Assembly (NCBI GenBank): GCA_910584145.1
Contig: CAJTXX010000069.1
Location: 1-6,616, forward strand
From: an uncultured Eggerthellaceae bacterium
GTDB lineage: Bacteria > Actinomycetota > Coriobacteriia > Coriobacteriales > Eggerthellaceae
Reading direction: 5' to 3'
Length of the DNA stretch: 6,616 nt
Made by a program: the position numbers and the translations under genes. The notes beneath the pieces are model-generated. The model made no database searches. It was not told the origin of the DNA and was given only the letters and a program-made list of their open reading frames with translations. Of this stretch, positions 1-6,225 are shown one piece after another (the stretch's first letter is position 1; every line of letters starts with the position of its first letter).

Positions 1-16
1 GAGAAGGACGCATCAG

Positions 17-646
17 ATGACGATCAACGACAAGAGCAGAAGAGCAGGAAGCGAGCAGGCGCACCGCCAGGCGAGCGTGCGCACCACAGGGGGCCCAGGC
101 GCGCCGGTGGTGCAGATGGGGCCGGGCGCACCCGAGAGCGCCCAGGGCAAAGGCCGCGGGCGGACGGTGGCGATAGCGCTCGCTGTGGTCGTGCTCGCGC
201 TCGCAGCGTGGCTCGCCATATGGCTTCTCGCCTGCAATGGGGCCTCCCTCTTCGACCCGAGCGCTAAGACCGGGCAGGCGCCCTACAAGACCGATGCCGA
301 GATGCAAGCCGAGCTCGACCGGGTGGTCGAGGAGGGCATGTTCAACATCTCCATCGCGAGCGTCATCCAGTTCGACGCAGGCGATGCCCCCGGCACCGCC
401 TACATCGAGAACGTGCCGGGCAACCGCTATGACATGCGCGTGTCGATCACCGAAGACGCCACAGGCGAGACGGTCTACGAATCGGGCGTGCTCAAGCCCA
501 ACCAATACATCGAAGACATCACGCTCACGCATGCGCTCGACGCCGGCATGCATGACGCCACAGCCACCTTCGTGGCGCTCGATCCGGTGACCCACGAGGA
601 GACGGGCAAGGCTGCAGCGAAGGTGACCTTGAACGTCCTCGAGTGA
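17..646 (+). CDS. Membrane-anchored extracytoplasmic beta-domain protein, paralogue 1 (unnamed family)
   Basis: This is a 209-aa protein with no named function that I can support. Residues 1-48 are a Gly/Pro/Arg-rich hydrophilic tail, residues about 50-72 form one strongly hydrophobic helix (Ala/Leu/Val/Trp), and the rest is soluble. Basic residues (KGRGR) before the helix imply N-inside, C-outside topology. Residues 98-209 form a compact domain with motifs EEGMFNISIASVI, IENVPGNRY, an alternating beta-strand pattern and an AAAKVTLNVL ending, which suggests an Ig-like beta-sandwich. The same 112-residue domain recurs ungapped in the gene at 1684, about 64/112 identical by hand count. The start ATG at 17 has GAGAAGGA 8 nt upstream. 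It overlaps a TGA at 18-20, so an upstream gene may end there. Cys73 follows the helix (LLAC), but the tail is too long for a normal lipoprotein signal. It probably works with the secreted protein encoded next. Coding status is near certain; the role is inferred. Confidence 0.88.
   Translation: MTINDKSRRAGSEQAHRQASVRTTGGPGAPVVQMGPGAPESAQGKGRGRTVAIALAVVVLALAAWLAIWLLACNGASLFDPSAKTGQAPYKTDAEMQAELDRVVEEGMFNISIASVIQFDAGDAPGTAYIENVPGNRYDMRVSITEDATGETVYESGVLKPNQYIEDITLTHALDAGMHDATATFVALDPVTHEETGKAAAKVTLNVLE
311..351 (+). repeat. 41-nt direct repeat, copy 1
   Basis: This stretch is identical base for base to 2107-2147 in the paralogous gene. It encodes the start of the shared outside domain (ELDRVVEEGMFNIS). 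Both copies lie in the same reading frame, 1796 bp apart, with the secreted-protein gene between them. A second identical block of 24 nt (407-430 and 2203-2226) encodes ENVPGNRY. Confidence 0.9.
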
Positions 647-669
647 GGGCGTGCGCATCCAAGAGGTAT

Positions 670-694
670 TTAGCGGTCATGGGAAGGCCGCTGG
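670..694 (+). other. Intercistronic hairpin before the secreted-protein gene
   Basis: Arms AGCGGTC (672-678) and GGCCGCT (686-692) pair over 7 bp, including one G-U, around a 7-nt loop. Two further G-U pairs are possible below. It sits in the 98-nt gap between genes 1 and 2, the only long gap in the operon. There is no T-run, so it is not a classical terminator. It could act as an mRNA processing or stabilising element that lets gene 2 be expressed at a different level from gene 1. A TATAGA at 696-701 lacks a recognisable -35 and I do not call it a promoter. Confidence 0.35.
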
Positions 695-729
695 ATATAG
701 AGCAAGGACAGATGGTCAGAAAAGACATC

Positions 730-736
730 AAGGAGG
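730..736 (+). promoter_or_regulatory. Strong ribosome-binding site fixing the start of gene 2
   Basis: AAGGAGG lies 8 nt before the ATG at 745. It is the best Shine-Dalgarno in the window and decides against the in-frame ATG codons at 643, 679 and 712, which would only add a hydrophilic extension ahead of the signal peptide. Confidence 0.85.
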
Positions 737-744
737 ATGAGACC

Positions 745-1677
745 ATGAACAAAGCAAGCAAGCTCTTCGGGGCGATGGCCCTTTCCGCTGCGCTCACAGC
801 AGGCTGCGCCCTGCCCGCGTTCGCGGATGACCCCTACAAGCCAGGCGAGGGCCAAGGCGGCACCTCGTGGGATACCACGACCTGGGACCCCAACGACCGC
901 GAGACGTTCCCGAGCATCGGCACCGATGGCGCAGATCAGCAGATGGCAGATGCGGTCACCGACAACAAGGGCACGACAGCCTCGAACGTGTGGGTGGACA
1001 CCTTCATCGACAACCTGTCGGTGACCGTGCCTTTGAACGTGAAGGTGATGGCCAAGGCCTCAGGCGGAGAGCTCAAAGCGGTGCCCTCCACCGGCACCGT
1101 CAACTGGAAGCCGGGCACGACCGCCTCTGGCAAGGGGTATCGCATCGAGAACTGGTCAGGGCTCGATGTGAAGGTGGTGGGCATCTCCTCTGATGACACC
1201 ATCGCCGAGAACCAGTTCCAGGGAGGAGCCGTCTGGAAGCTCGTGCCCTCCACCACTGCGGTGGATGCTGCGAACTACACCGCCACCGGCAAGAAGGCAG
1301 ACCTCGCGCTCACGCTCTCACCCTCTGCGGCAGCGAATGCCACCGGCACGAACATCTTCCAGCTGGGAGGTGCGGTGAGCGAGCTTCTGGACTACAACGG
1401 CGGCAACCGCTATGGCGATAAGGGCGAGACAGGGACGCCTGCTGTGGTCGACCTCGATGGCACGGCGACGAGCACCGCTCCCAACTGGGTGATCGAGGCG
1501 CGCCTGGCTGATGGCAACGCCGCTGACCACTCCGATGGGGCGCCTGGCATCTTGGGGCTTTCCCTCGCCGGCAAGAGCTCGGTCGTCAGCAACGATGCGA
1601 TGAACCTCACCGATGACGCGGGCAACGTGGTCGTGGACAAGGCGTTCCAGATCACCTACACCATCGCGGCGGCGTAA
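745..1677 (+). CDS. Secreted beta-rich surface protein (unnamed family)
   Basis: This is a 310-aa protein exported by the Sec route. Residues 1-27 form a signal peptide (Lys-containing start, Ala/Leu core, PAFA before DDPY). Residues 18-21 (TAGC) look slightly like a lipobox, but the AFA cleavage site downstream fits better. The mature part has no cysteine. It is Thr/Ala/Gly/Asp-rich with alternating strands, notably LSVTVPLNVKV (91-101), YRIENWSGLDVKVVGI (132-147) and a terminal ITYTI (303-307). This pattern is similar to small secreted beta-sandwich proteins of Gram-positives and faintly like WxL-type cell-wall proteins, but I do not see the WxL motif pair, so I do not assign that family. 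It has no sortase signal and no helix, so it must be held at the surface by other proteins. The flanking membrane-anchored paralogues are the obvious candidates. The gap to gene 3 is 6 nt, implying translational coupling. Structural-subunit role is inference. Confidence 0.85.
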   Translation: MNKASKLFGAMALSAALTAGCALPAFADDPYKPGEGQGGTSWDTTTWDPNDRETFPSIGTDGADQQMADAVTDNKGTTASNVWVDTFIDNLSVTVPLNVKVMAKASGGELKAVPSTGTVNWKPGTTASGKGYRIENWSGLDVKVVGISSDDTIAENQFQGGAVWKLVPSTTAVDAANYTATGKKADLALTLSPSAAANATGTNIFQLGGAVSELLDYNGGNRYGDKGETGTPAVVDLDGTATSTAPNWVIEARLADGNAADHSDGAPGILGLSLAGKSSVVSNDAMNLTDDAGNVVVDKAFQITYTIAAA

Positions 1678-1683
1678 GGGCGG

Positions 1684-2442
1684 ATGACGATGAGCGCACC
1701 CCGTGATAGGAAAGACGCAGGGACAGGGGCGCCCGACCAGGCGCCGGAAGCGCAATGGGGCGGGGTGCGCTCGTATGGGCCTGCCATGCGGGAGGGTATG
1801 CGCGCATATCCTCCCGCGCAAGGCTCCGAGCAGATGCCGGGCAGCATACCCGCACAGCACGCCGGGCATGGCTGGCATGCGCAGATGCCGGCTGCGTGCG
1901 CAGGCGCCTACCGAGCGCCGCTGACGAGCCAGCCGGTCGAGGCGCGGCGCAAGAGCCGCAAGGGCATCATCATAGCCCTCGCGATCGCGCTCATAGCAGC
2001 TGCGCTCGCTATCGCGCTCGCCTTGACCATGTGCACCGATGCCAAGAGCCGCCGGCAAGGAGATGCCGGCCAGCTCGCTGGCAAGAGCGAGGCGGAGGTG
2101 CGAGCAGAGCTCGACCGGGTGGTCGAGGAGGGCATGTTCAACATCTCGATCGCCAGCGTCATCGAGCTCGATCATGGCAGCGCGCCAGCGGAGCTGCGCA
2201 TAGAGAACGTGCCGGGCAACCGCTATCTCATGCGCGTGACCATCATGCGCAACGACACCGGCGAGCAGATATATGCGACCGACCTCATCGAGCCGGACCA
2301 CCACATCCAGCGCGATGCGCTCGATGTCGTGCTGCCAGCCGGCAGCTACGAGTGCACGGCGCTGTTCGAGGCGCTCGATGAGACGAGCGAAGAGCCGGTG
2401 GGCCAGGCTGCTGCGATCGTGACGCTCAACGTGCTCAGCTGA
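1684..2442 (+). CDS. Membrane-anchored extracytoplasmic beta-domain protein, paralogue 2
   Basis: This is a 252-aa paralogue of the gene at 17. Residues 1-90 are a longer, unrelated cytoplasmic tail rich in Pro, Gly, Ala, Met, His and Arg. Basic residues (RRKSRK, 88-93) precede a membrane helix at about 94-116. Residues 141-252 are the shared outside domain, starting with ELDRVVEEGMFNIS and ending AAAIVTLNVLS. Conservation is complete over the first 20 residues and high at IENVPGNRY, then falls in the middle, as expected if the conserved edges bind a common partner and the middle has diverged. The start is uncertain: ATG at 1684 is only 3 nt after AAGGG (1676-1680), while ATG at 1690 has 9-nt spacing and may be the true start. 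The gene ends with tandem stops TGA TAA. Its tail-coding DNA contains a near-perfect 30-nt palindrome. Function is unknown; a receptor or docking role for the secreted protein is my inference. Confidence 0.87.
   Translation: MTMSAPRDRKDAGTGAPDQAPEAQWGGVRSYGPAMREGMRAYPPAQGSEQMPGSIPAQHAGHGWHAQMPAACAGAYRAPLTSQPVEARRKSRKGIIIALAIALIAAALAIALALTMCTDAKSRRQGDAGQLAGKSEAEVRAELDRVVEEGMFNISIASVIELDHGSAPAELRIENVPGNRYLMRVTIMRNDTGEQIYATDLIEPDHHIQRDALDVVLPAGSYECTALFEALDETSEEPVGQAAAIVTLNVLS
1788..1817 (+). repeat. Near-perfect 30-nt palindrome inside gene 3
   Basis: The left half GCGGGAGGGTATGCG (1788-1802) is matched by CGCATATCCTCCCGC (1803-1817). The only non-Watson-Crick pair is G1796 with T1809, which is G-U in RNA. 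The mRNA would form a hairpin of about 13 bp with loop CGCG. It lies in the cytoplasmic-tail codons (REGMRAYPPA). Confidence 0.85.
2107..2147 (+). repeat. 41-nt direct repeat, copy 2
   Basis: This stretch is identical to 311-351 and in the same codon phase. Recombination between the two copies would remove 1796 bp, including all of the secreted-protein gene, and leave an in-frame fusion of the tail and helix of gene 1 with the outside domain of gene 3. Confidence 0.9.
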
Positions 2443-2466
2443 TAAGGGAGGCGAAAGGGTTAGAAC

Positions 2467-5400
2467 ATGGGTATTGGGAGACATCTGGGAAGGCTCATCG
2501 CAGCGTGCATGGCAGCATGCTTGGCGATGTGCTTGCTGCCGGCAGGCGCGCTCGCTTATGCGGGCTCATCCGCAGACGGCATCGGGTCAGACAGCGCAGG
2601 CGGCCAGCAGATGGAGCGCTTCGAGGGCGGCCAGGCCTCCTCGAACGTATACGTCGAGGTCGCACGCGATGCCTTCGAGCTCATCGGGCGCTCGCCTGAC
2701 CATGCGGCAAGCGACGCGGCAGGCGCCATCGCGTTCTACGATGGGCGCATCTGGGCGCAGACGCAGGGAGGGGCATCCCCGATGAGCGGGGCGTGGACCG
2801 TCACCTGCGACGGGGCGCCGGCGGGCACCTATGCTGCTGCCCAGCGGCCAGATGGCACCTGGGGGCTCGACCTTTCGGCAGATGGGGCGCAGGGCGGCTT
2901 GCAGGTGGCCACAGGGCATGAGTACGCCTGCGCCTTCGAGGCCCACGATGCGCAAGGAAGGCGCGTGGCTGCCCTTGTGACCTTCCTCACCGTGCCCGGC
3001 AGCCCCTATGGGGCCAAGACGATCTACCCCGTGCACGAGGAGACCTTCGATGGCGTGGCCACCTGCGCAGAGCCTTCTGCCACGGGCCTCATCCACAAGC
3101 AGGTCCAGCACCTCGCAGCCACCGAGTGCGCGCCCCTTTCGCCGACCTATTCCTCCCTCATGGAGCTCGCGGCTGCCCATGCGCGAGAGTGCGGCCTCGC
3201 AGGCGCCTATGAGATAGCCTCTGCGTGGAATCTCGAGGCGCGGTTCACGATGGAGATGCCAGACCCTGCACCGCTTGCCTACAAAGGCGCGCTCGGGGTG
3301 GTCATCCCCATCAAGGGGGCAGCTGCCGATGAGCTCGCCGCAGGCTCTGAGGTGATGGTGTTCTCCTTCGACGGGGAAGGCGCCAAAGAGGCGCGCGCAT
3401 GCACCGTGCGCGTCGACGCCGCTGGCAGCAAGTACGTCGCCTTCGATGATGCGACCCTGGGCGCCTATGCGGTGGGGATATACCGCGCAGGGGGCGACGG
3501 TAACGGCGATGGCGGCGATGTGGTGCGCGTCATCGGCGAGGCGCGCGGGGACGGGTTCGTGAACTACGAGGGCGCCTATACCTGGCCCAAGGCCGGCGCT
3601 GTGCGCTACCTGTTCACGCCGGTGGTGCCGGGAAGCGAGCTCGCCTCTGTCGAGGTCACCATAGACGGCGCACCTGTGCAGGTGCCCTCATGGGTGCCGC
3701 TCGCCGGCTACTACGACCTCGACCTGGCATCGCTTGAGCCCGATGCGCGCGAGGTGCGCATCGTCGGCATCTTCGAGGGCACGGGGCGCCCGACAGACCC
3801 CGACAAGCCCGTCGACCCGACCGATCCCGACAGCCCCGATAACCCCGCGAACAAGCACCATGCCCTCACCGTCCAGGTGCAAGGGGAGGGCAGCGTCGCT
3901 GTGACGGTGAACCGCTTCGAGAGCGCATCCCCTCACCGCTTCGATGCGGGAGATGCCATCCAGATCACGTGCACCCCTTCCGGCGCGAGCCGAAGCGTGG
4001 AGTCCGCTGTGCTCGCGATCGATGGCGCACCAGGCGAGGTGCCGCTCGCCGTGATAGATGGCGCGAGCAGCTTCACCGCCCCTGATGCCGATGCGACCGT
4101 GCGCGTGGTGTTCAGCTCAAAGGATGCCCCGGCAGAGCTTTCCTTCGAGGTGACGGTCATCATAGAGGGCGGCCACGGCTCGATCGATGCGCCCTATGCC
4201 TCGGCATCCTCTGCCATCTCGCGCGCCTCGAAGCGCCAGACCGCATCGCGCCCGGCCACGTTCACGCTCTTCCCCGAGCGCGGATGGAGGCTCTATACCG
4301 CCATGGAGGGCAGCGTTGAAGTGGGAGCGTACCTCACGCAGGCATCAGGGGCCTATGGGATGTCGGTGCCCTATGCCGGGCGCGACCGCACCATCGTGGT
4401 GACCTTCGCCGAGCAAGAGGAGCTGCCGCCTGTCGTGAAGCCCGATGCGTTCGCCACGGTGGATGTGCAGGTGGTGGCAGAAGGCGGCCTTGGCCCATCC
4501 TCGCTTCCCGAGGCGACGCCTGCCCAGGTGGCGGTGCCCAAGGGCACCTCTTACAGCTTCTACCTGATACCGGCGCCATCAGCTGATGCTGAGCTTTCCT
4601 CGGTGCGCATGAAGCGCGCAGGGCAGCTCACCTGGGTCGATATCACGAAAGACGCCTCGTGGGTCGCCTGGCCTGCGGGAGGCGATGCGGGATATTGGCT
4701 GCTTGCGCTATCGGGCATAGAGCAGGACACGCACGTGCGCGCCGCGTTCCGCCCGCTCGCAGATGGCGAGGGCGCCCGTCCGCCCGCTAAGACCCGCAAC
4801 ATCACCATCAACGTCATCGGAGGCGAGCATGGGGCGGTGTTCCCCAACACCGTGGGAAAGCCTCCTTTGAAGGTGCCCGCCGGCAAGACCATCACGGTGA
4901 CGGTGGTGACCAAGGACGGGTATCGATACGAGGTGAGGAAGGCGGGTGACGCGCGAGCTGGCGAGCCTGTGGGTGCAGGGGACATCGCGCTCATAGCGCC
5001 GCTCGAGGATGCGTCACAAGGCGAGGGCGAGAGCACGTCGACCGAGGTGATCGGGGGCGCGGGAGATGCCGATGAGGACTGGGAGTTCGTGTTCGGCCCC
5101 GAGGGCGGGGATGGCCCCGGAGGCGACGGCGATGGCGATGGCCCGGGCGGTGACAACGACGACGGTGACGGCCCGGGCGGCAGCACTGGGGATGCCGACA
5201 TATCCGGCACCGGGCGGTTCACGGTGACCTGTGTGGTGGTGCCCGACTCCTCTGGGCGATCCCATGGCTATGTGAGCCCCGCATCCCCGGTGAGCGTCGC
5301 TCGCGGAGGGGTCGTGAGCTTCACGTTCGTGCGCGAGGTGGGATACCGCGTGGCGTATGTCGAGGTGAACGGCAAACGAGTGGGCGGCTACACCGACAGC

Positions 5401-5637
5401 GGATACCTGCTACGCGATGTGCAGGCCGACACCGTGGTGAAGGTGGCGTTCACCGCGCGCGCCGAGACCGATGCGATGGGCAGCGTCGAGCGCACCGTGC
5501 ACCGCCTGACATCGCTTGCAAAGACCGGGGACCTGAACGCAGCAGCGCTCACCCTGCTCGCCGCCATCGCGTCCGCCTCAGCAGGCGCCGCCGTGCTCGC
5601 GGCAACCCGTCGCCGCCGCGAGGAGGAGCCCGAGTAG
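2467..5637 (+). CDS. Large LAKTG-anchored surface protein with InlB-B-like repeats
   Basis: This is a 1056-aa cell-wall protein. A signal peptide (1 to about 30, LLPAGALA then YAG) is followed by a beta-rich region (57-178) and a second one (about 179-338) ending in a YVAFDDATLGAYAV strand typical of Gram-positive surface modules. A short Gly/Asp/Asn linker (342-351) leads to six divergent modules resembling InlB B-repeats: about 352-438, 464-550, 559-648, 662-761, 777-878 and 917-996. Each has an early Val-rich strand, a central hydrophobic strand and, in most, a closing V-x-V-x-F strand. Linkers are Pro/Asp-rich (441-463) and Gly/Asp-rich (880-911). The C-terminus is LAKTG (1017-1021), D, a helix (about 1023-1046) and an RRRR tail: a sortase signal. 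LAXTG is the motif known for class E sortases of high-GC Gram-positives. A GAAAGGG lies 7 nt before the ATG. It is probably an adhesin or stalk for the module encoded upstream; the ligand is unknown. Confidence 0.92.
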   Translation: MGIGRHLGRLIAACMAACLAMCLLPAGALAYAGSSADGIGSDSAGGQQMERFEGGQASSNVYVEVARDAFELIGRSPDHAASDAAGAIAFYDGRIWAQTQGGASPMSGAWTVTCDGAPAGTYAAAQRPDGTWGLDLSADGAQGGLQVATGHEYACAFEAHDAQGRRVAALVTFLTVPGSPYGAKTIYPVHEETFDGVATCAEPSATGLIHKQVQHLAATECAPLSPTYSSLMELAAAHARECGLAGAYEIASAWNLEARFTMEMPDPAPLAYKGALGVVIPIKGAAADELAAGSEVMVFSFDGEGAKEARACTVRVDAAGSKYVAFDDATLGAYAVGIYRAGGDGNGDGGDVVRVIGEARGDGFVNYEGAYTWPKAGAVRYLFTPVVPGSELASVEVTIDGAPVQVPSWVPLAGYYDLDLASLEPDAREVRIVGIFEGTGRPTDPDKPVDPTDPDSPDNPANKHHALTVQVQGEGSVAVTVNRFESASPHRFDAGDAIQITCTPSGASRSVESAVLAIDGAPGEVPLAVIDGASSFTAPDADATVRVVFSSKDAPAELSFEVTVIIEGGHGSIDAPYASASSAISRASKRQTASRPATFTLFPERGWRLYTAMEGSVEVGAYLTQASGAYGMSVPYAGRDRTIVVTFAEQEELPPVVKPDAFATVDVQVVAEGGLGPSSLPEATPAQVAVPKGTSYSFYLIPAPSADAELSSVRMKRAGQLTWVDITKDASWVAWPAGGDAGYWLLALSGIEQDTHVRAAFRPLADGEGARPPAKTRNITINVIGGEHGAVFPNTVGKPPLKVPAGKTITVTVVTKDGYRYEVRKAGDARAGEPVGAGDIALIAPLEDASQGEGESTSTEVIGGAGDADEDWEFVFGPEGGDGPGGDGDGDGPGGDNDDGDGPGGSTGDADISGTGRFTVTCVVVPDSSGRSHGYVSPASPVSVARGGVVSFTFVREVGYRVAYVEVNGKRVGGYTDSGYLLRDVQADTVVKVAFTARAETDAMGSVERTVHRLTSLAKTGDLNAAALTLLAAIASASAGAAVLAATRRRREEEPE
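5104..5190 (+). repeat. Gly/Asp low-complexity linker coding repeat
   Basis: The DNA is imperfectly repetitive and encodes three copies of DGPGG (residues 882-886, 891-895 and 901-905) with Asp/Gly/Asn between them. It separates the fifth and sixth repeat modules near the wall end of the protein. A flexible spacer is the simplest reading; the acidic spacing could bind calcium, which is inference. It is a likely site of length variation between strains. Confidence 0.75.
5515..5532 (+). other. Sortase sorting motif LAKTGD
   Basis: These codons encode residues 1017-1022. The motif is followed by 24 hydrophobic or small residues and four arginines, the full three-part cell-wall sorting signal. 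Cleavage is expected between Thr1020 and Gly1021. Confidence 0.9.
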
Positions 5638-5660
5638 GAGACTAGGAGCTGGACGCGGGA

Positions 5661-5698
5661 CGCGCCCGCCTGCGGCATGCAGACCGCAGGCGGGCGCG
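5661..5698 (+). terminator. Strong hairpin after the operon, probable terminator
   Basis: Arms CGCGCCCGCCTGCGG (5661-5675) and CCGCAGGCGGGCGCG (5684-5698) are perfectly complementary over 15 bp around the 8-nt loop CATGCAGA. It starts 23 nt after the stop of gene 4. There is no T-run downstream, so it is either a U-less intrinsic terminator, as often proposed in high-GC Gram-positives, or a 3'-end stabiliser. Confidence 0.75.
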
Positions 5699-5840
5699 CT
5701 GCTGCCTGTGCCCGATAGCAGCGCGCCTCTGCCTCTGCCGCTGCCCGATGGCGTCAAAGCGATGCCGGCAGCGCGCACCGCGGCCGCACCGCTGAGGGGG
5801 CAGCTCCTTGCTGGTATCGCCTGGCTTCCCGCCTCAGGCT

Positions 5841-5879
5841 CGCGTTCCTCGACTGCGCGCTGGCGCAGTTCCGAGCGCG
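5841..5879 (+). other. Long irregular hairpin in the intergenic region
   Basis: The pairing is CGCG (5841-5844) with CGCG (5876-5879), then CTCG (5848-5851) with CGAG (5872-5875), then ACTGCGC (5852-5858) with GCGCAGT (5863-5869), closing on loop GCTG. This gives 15 bp interrupted by a 3-nt bulge on one side and a 2-nt bulge on the other. There is no T-run. It could be a second terminator, a fold in an unannotated small RNA, or a relic of a mobile sequence. Confidence 0.45.
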
Positions 5880-6011
5880 ACCGTTGCATGTGCTGGCAGC
5901 CCCGAGCGTGCCGGCCGTGTCTGGTGTGCTTGGCTCAGCGGGCGGTTCGGCGTGTCTTGCTCGTTGCGGTTGCTCTAAGAGGATCGGGTAGGGAGAGGGC
6001 TGTGGCCAGTG

Positions 6012-6023
6012 CGAAGAGCTTCC
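6012..6023 (+). repeat. Inverted repeat around the candidate promoter, left arm
   Basis: CGAAGAGCTTCC here is the reverse complement of GGAAGGCTCTTCG at 6127-6139, allowing one inserted base. About 103 bp of AT-richer DNA lies between the arms and holds the extended -10 candidate. A third GAAGAG occurs at 6051-6056. Confidence 0.5.
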
Positions 6024-6048
6024 TGCGATCTGTGCGTTTGTTGGGTTT

Positions 6049-6225
6049 ATGAAGAGTGGCGGTTCTGTGCATCCCTGGCATGATTCTTTGATATATAGAG
6101 AGATGCCTAAGAAGGCTTTTGCAATGGGAAGGCTCTTCGGAGCAGGTACGCGCACAACAAATAGTTTTCAAGTAGCAAGGGACGGCTCAATGAAAACGCT
6201 GATCGATGAACTCGCTGGAGTATAG
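6049..6225 (+). CDS. Possible small ORF (58 aa) with nested 11-codon leader ORF
   Basis: An ATG at 6049 opens 58 codons ending at TAG 6223-6225. The frame is open back to a stop at 5989 but has no better start there. Codons such as AGA, AGG, ATA and TTT are unlike the neighbouring genes. No family is recognised and the ribosome-binding site at 6049 is poor. The in-frame ATG at 6190 is different: AAGGGA (6177-6182) sits 7 nt before it, and it encodes MKTLIDELAGV and stops. If transcription starts near 6104, only the shorter reading would be made intact, and it would be an upstream leader peptide for the surface gene at 6385. The long frame could be chance or a fragment of a foreign gene. Confidence 0.25.
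   Translation: MKSGGSVHPWHDSLIYREMPKKAFAMGRLFGAGTRTTNSFQVARDGSMKTLIDELAGV
6089..6097 (+). promoter_or_regulatory. Candidate extended -10 promoter for the downstream surface gene
   Basis: TGATATATA fits the extended -10 pattern TG-N-TATAAT with the last two bases changed. No good -35 is seen 16-18 bp upstream, which is tolerable for extended -10 promoters. A start near 6104 would give a leader of about 280 nt before the gene at 6385. It is the most promoter-like AT-rich box in the intergenic region. Confidence 0.4.
6127..6139 (+). repeat. Inverted repeat around the candidate promoter, right arm
   Basis: GGAAGGCTCTTCG is the partner of 6012-6023. The uninterrupted core is 8 bp (CGAAGAGC with GCTCTTCG); the rest of the match needs a one-base gap. 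Confidence 0.5.

Noticed and set aside
643..744. Longer N-terminus for the secreted protein starting at 643
   Set aside because: It would overlap gene 1 by 4 nt and put 34 hydrophilic residues before the signal peptide, whereas AAGGAGG is ideally placed for 745.
802..807. Lipoprotein lipobox (TAGC) in the signal peptide of the secreted protein
   Set aside because: Position -3 is Thr rather than Leu, Val or Ile, and a better signal peptidase I site (AFA before DD) follows six residues later. Not fully excluded.
1318..2484. Long open frame on the minus strand (388 codons) opposite genes 2 and 3
   Set aside because: It has Arg/His/Ala-rich composition with no domain pattern, and the plus-strand genes on top of it have clear signal peptide, helix and paralogue evidence. 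High GC makes such antisense frames common.
3496..3519. Dockerin or EF-hand calcium loop in the DGNGDGGD segment of the wall protein
   Set aside because: Only a Gly/Asp stretch is present, without the flanking helices or a second copy of a dockerin repeat; a linker explains it.
4560..5222. Minus-strand open frame of 220 codons opposite the wall protein, rich in Pro and Ser
   Set aside because: It is the mirror image of the Gly/Asp linker and repeat codons and has no independent start signal or recognisable family.
5708..6052. Plus-strand open frame of 114 codons after the terminator
   Set aside because: The composition is erratic (Arg, Ser, Cys, Ala-rich), there is no ribosome-binding site, and a strong hairpin lies within it; it looks like non-coding high-GC DNA.
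6105..6120. Intrinsic terminator GCCT-AAGA-AGGC followed by TTTT
   Set aside because: The stem is only 4 bp with a short T-run, too weak to call, and it lies inside the candidate leader.
5754..6155. Minus-strand open frame of 133 codons in the intergenic region
   Set aside because: There is no Shine-Dalgarno of note, no domain, and the composition changes abruptly along its length; most of it lies in structured non-coding sequence.
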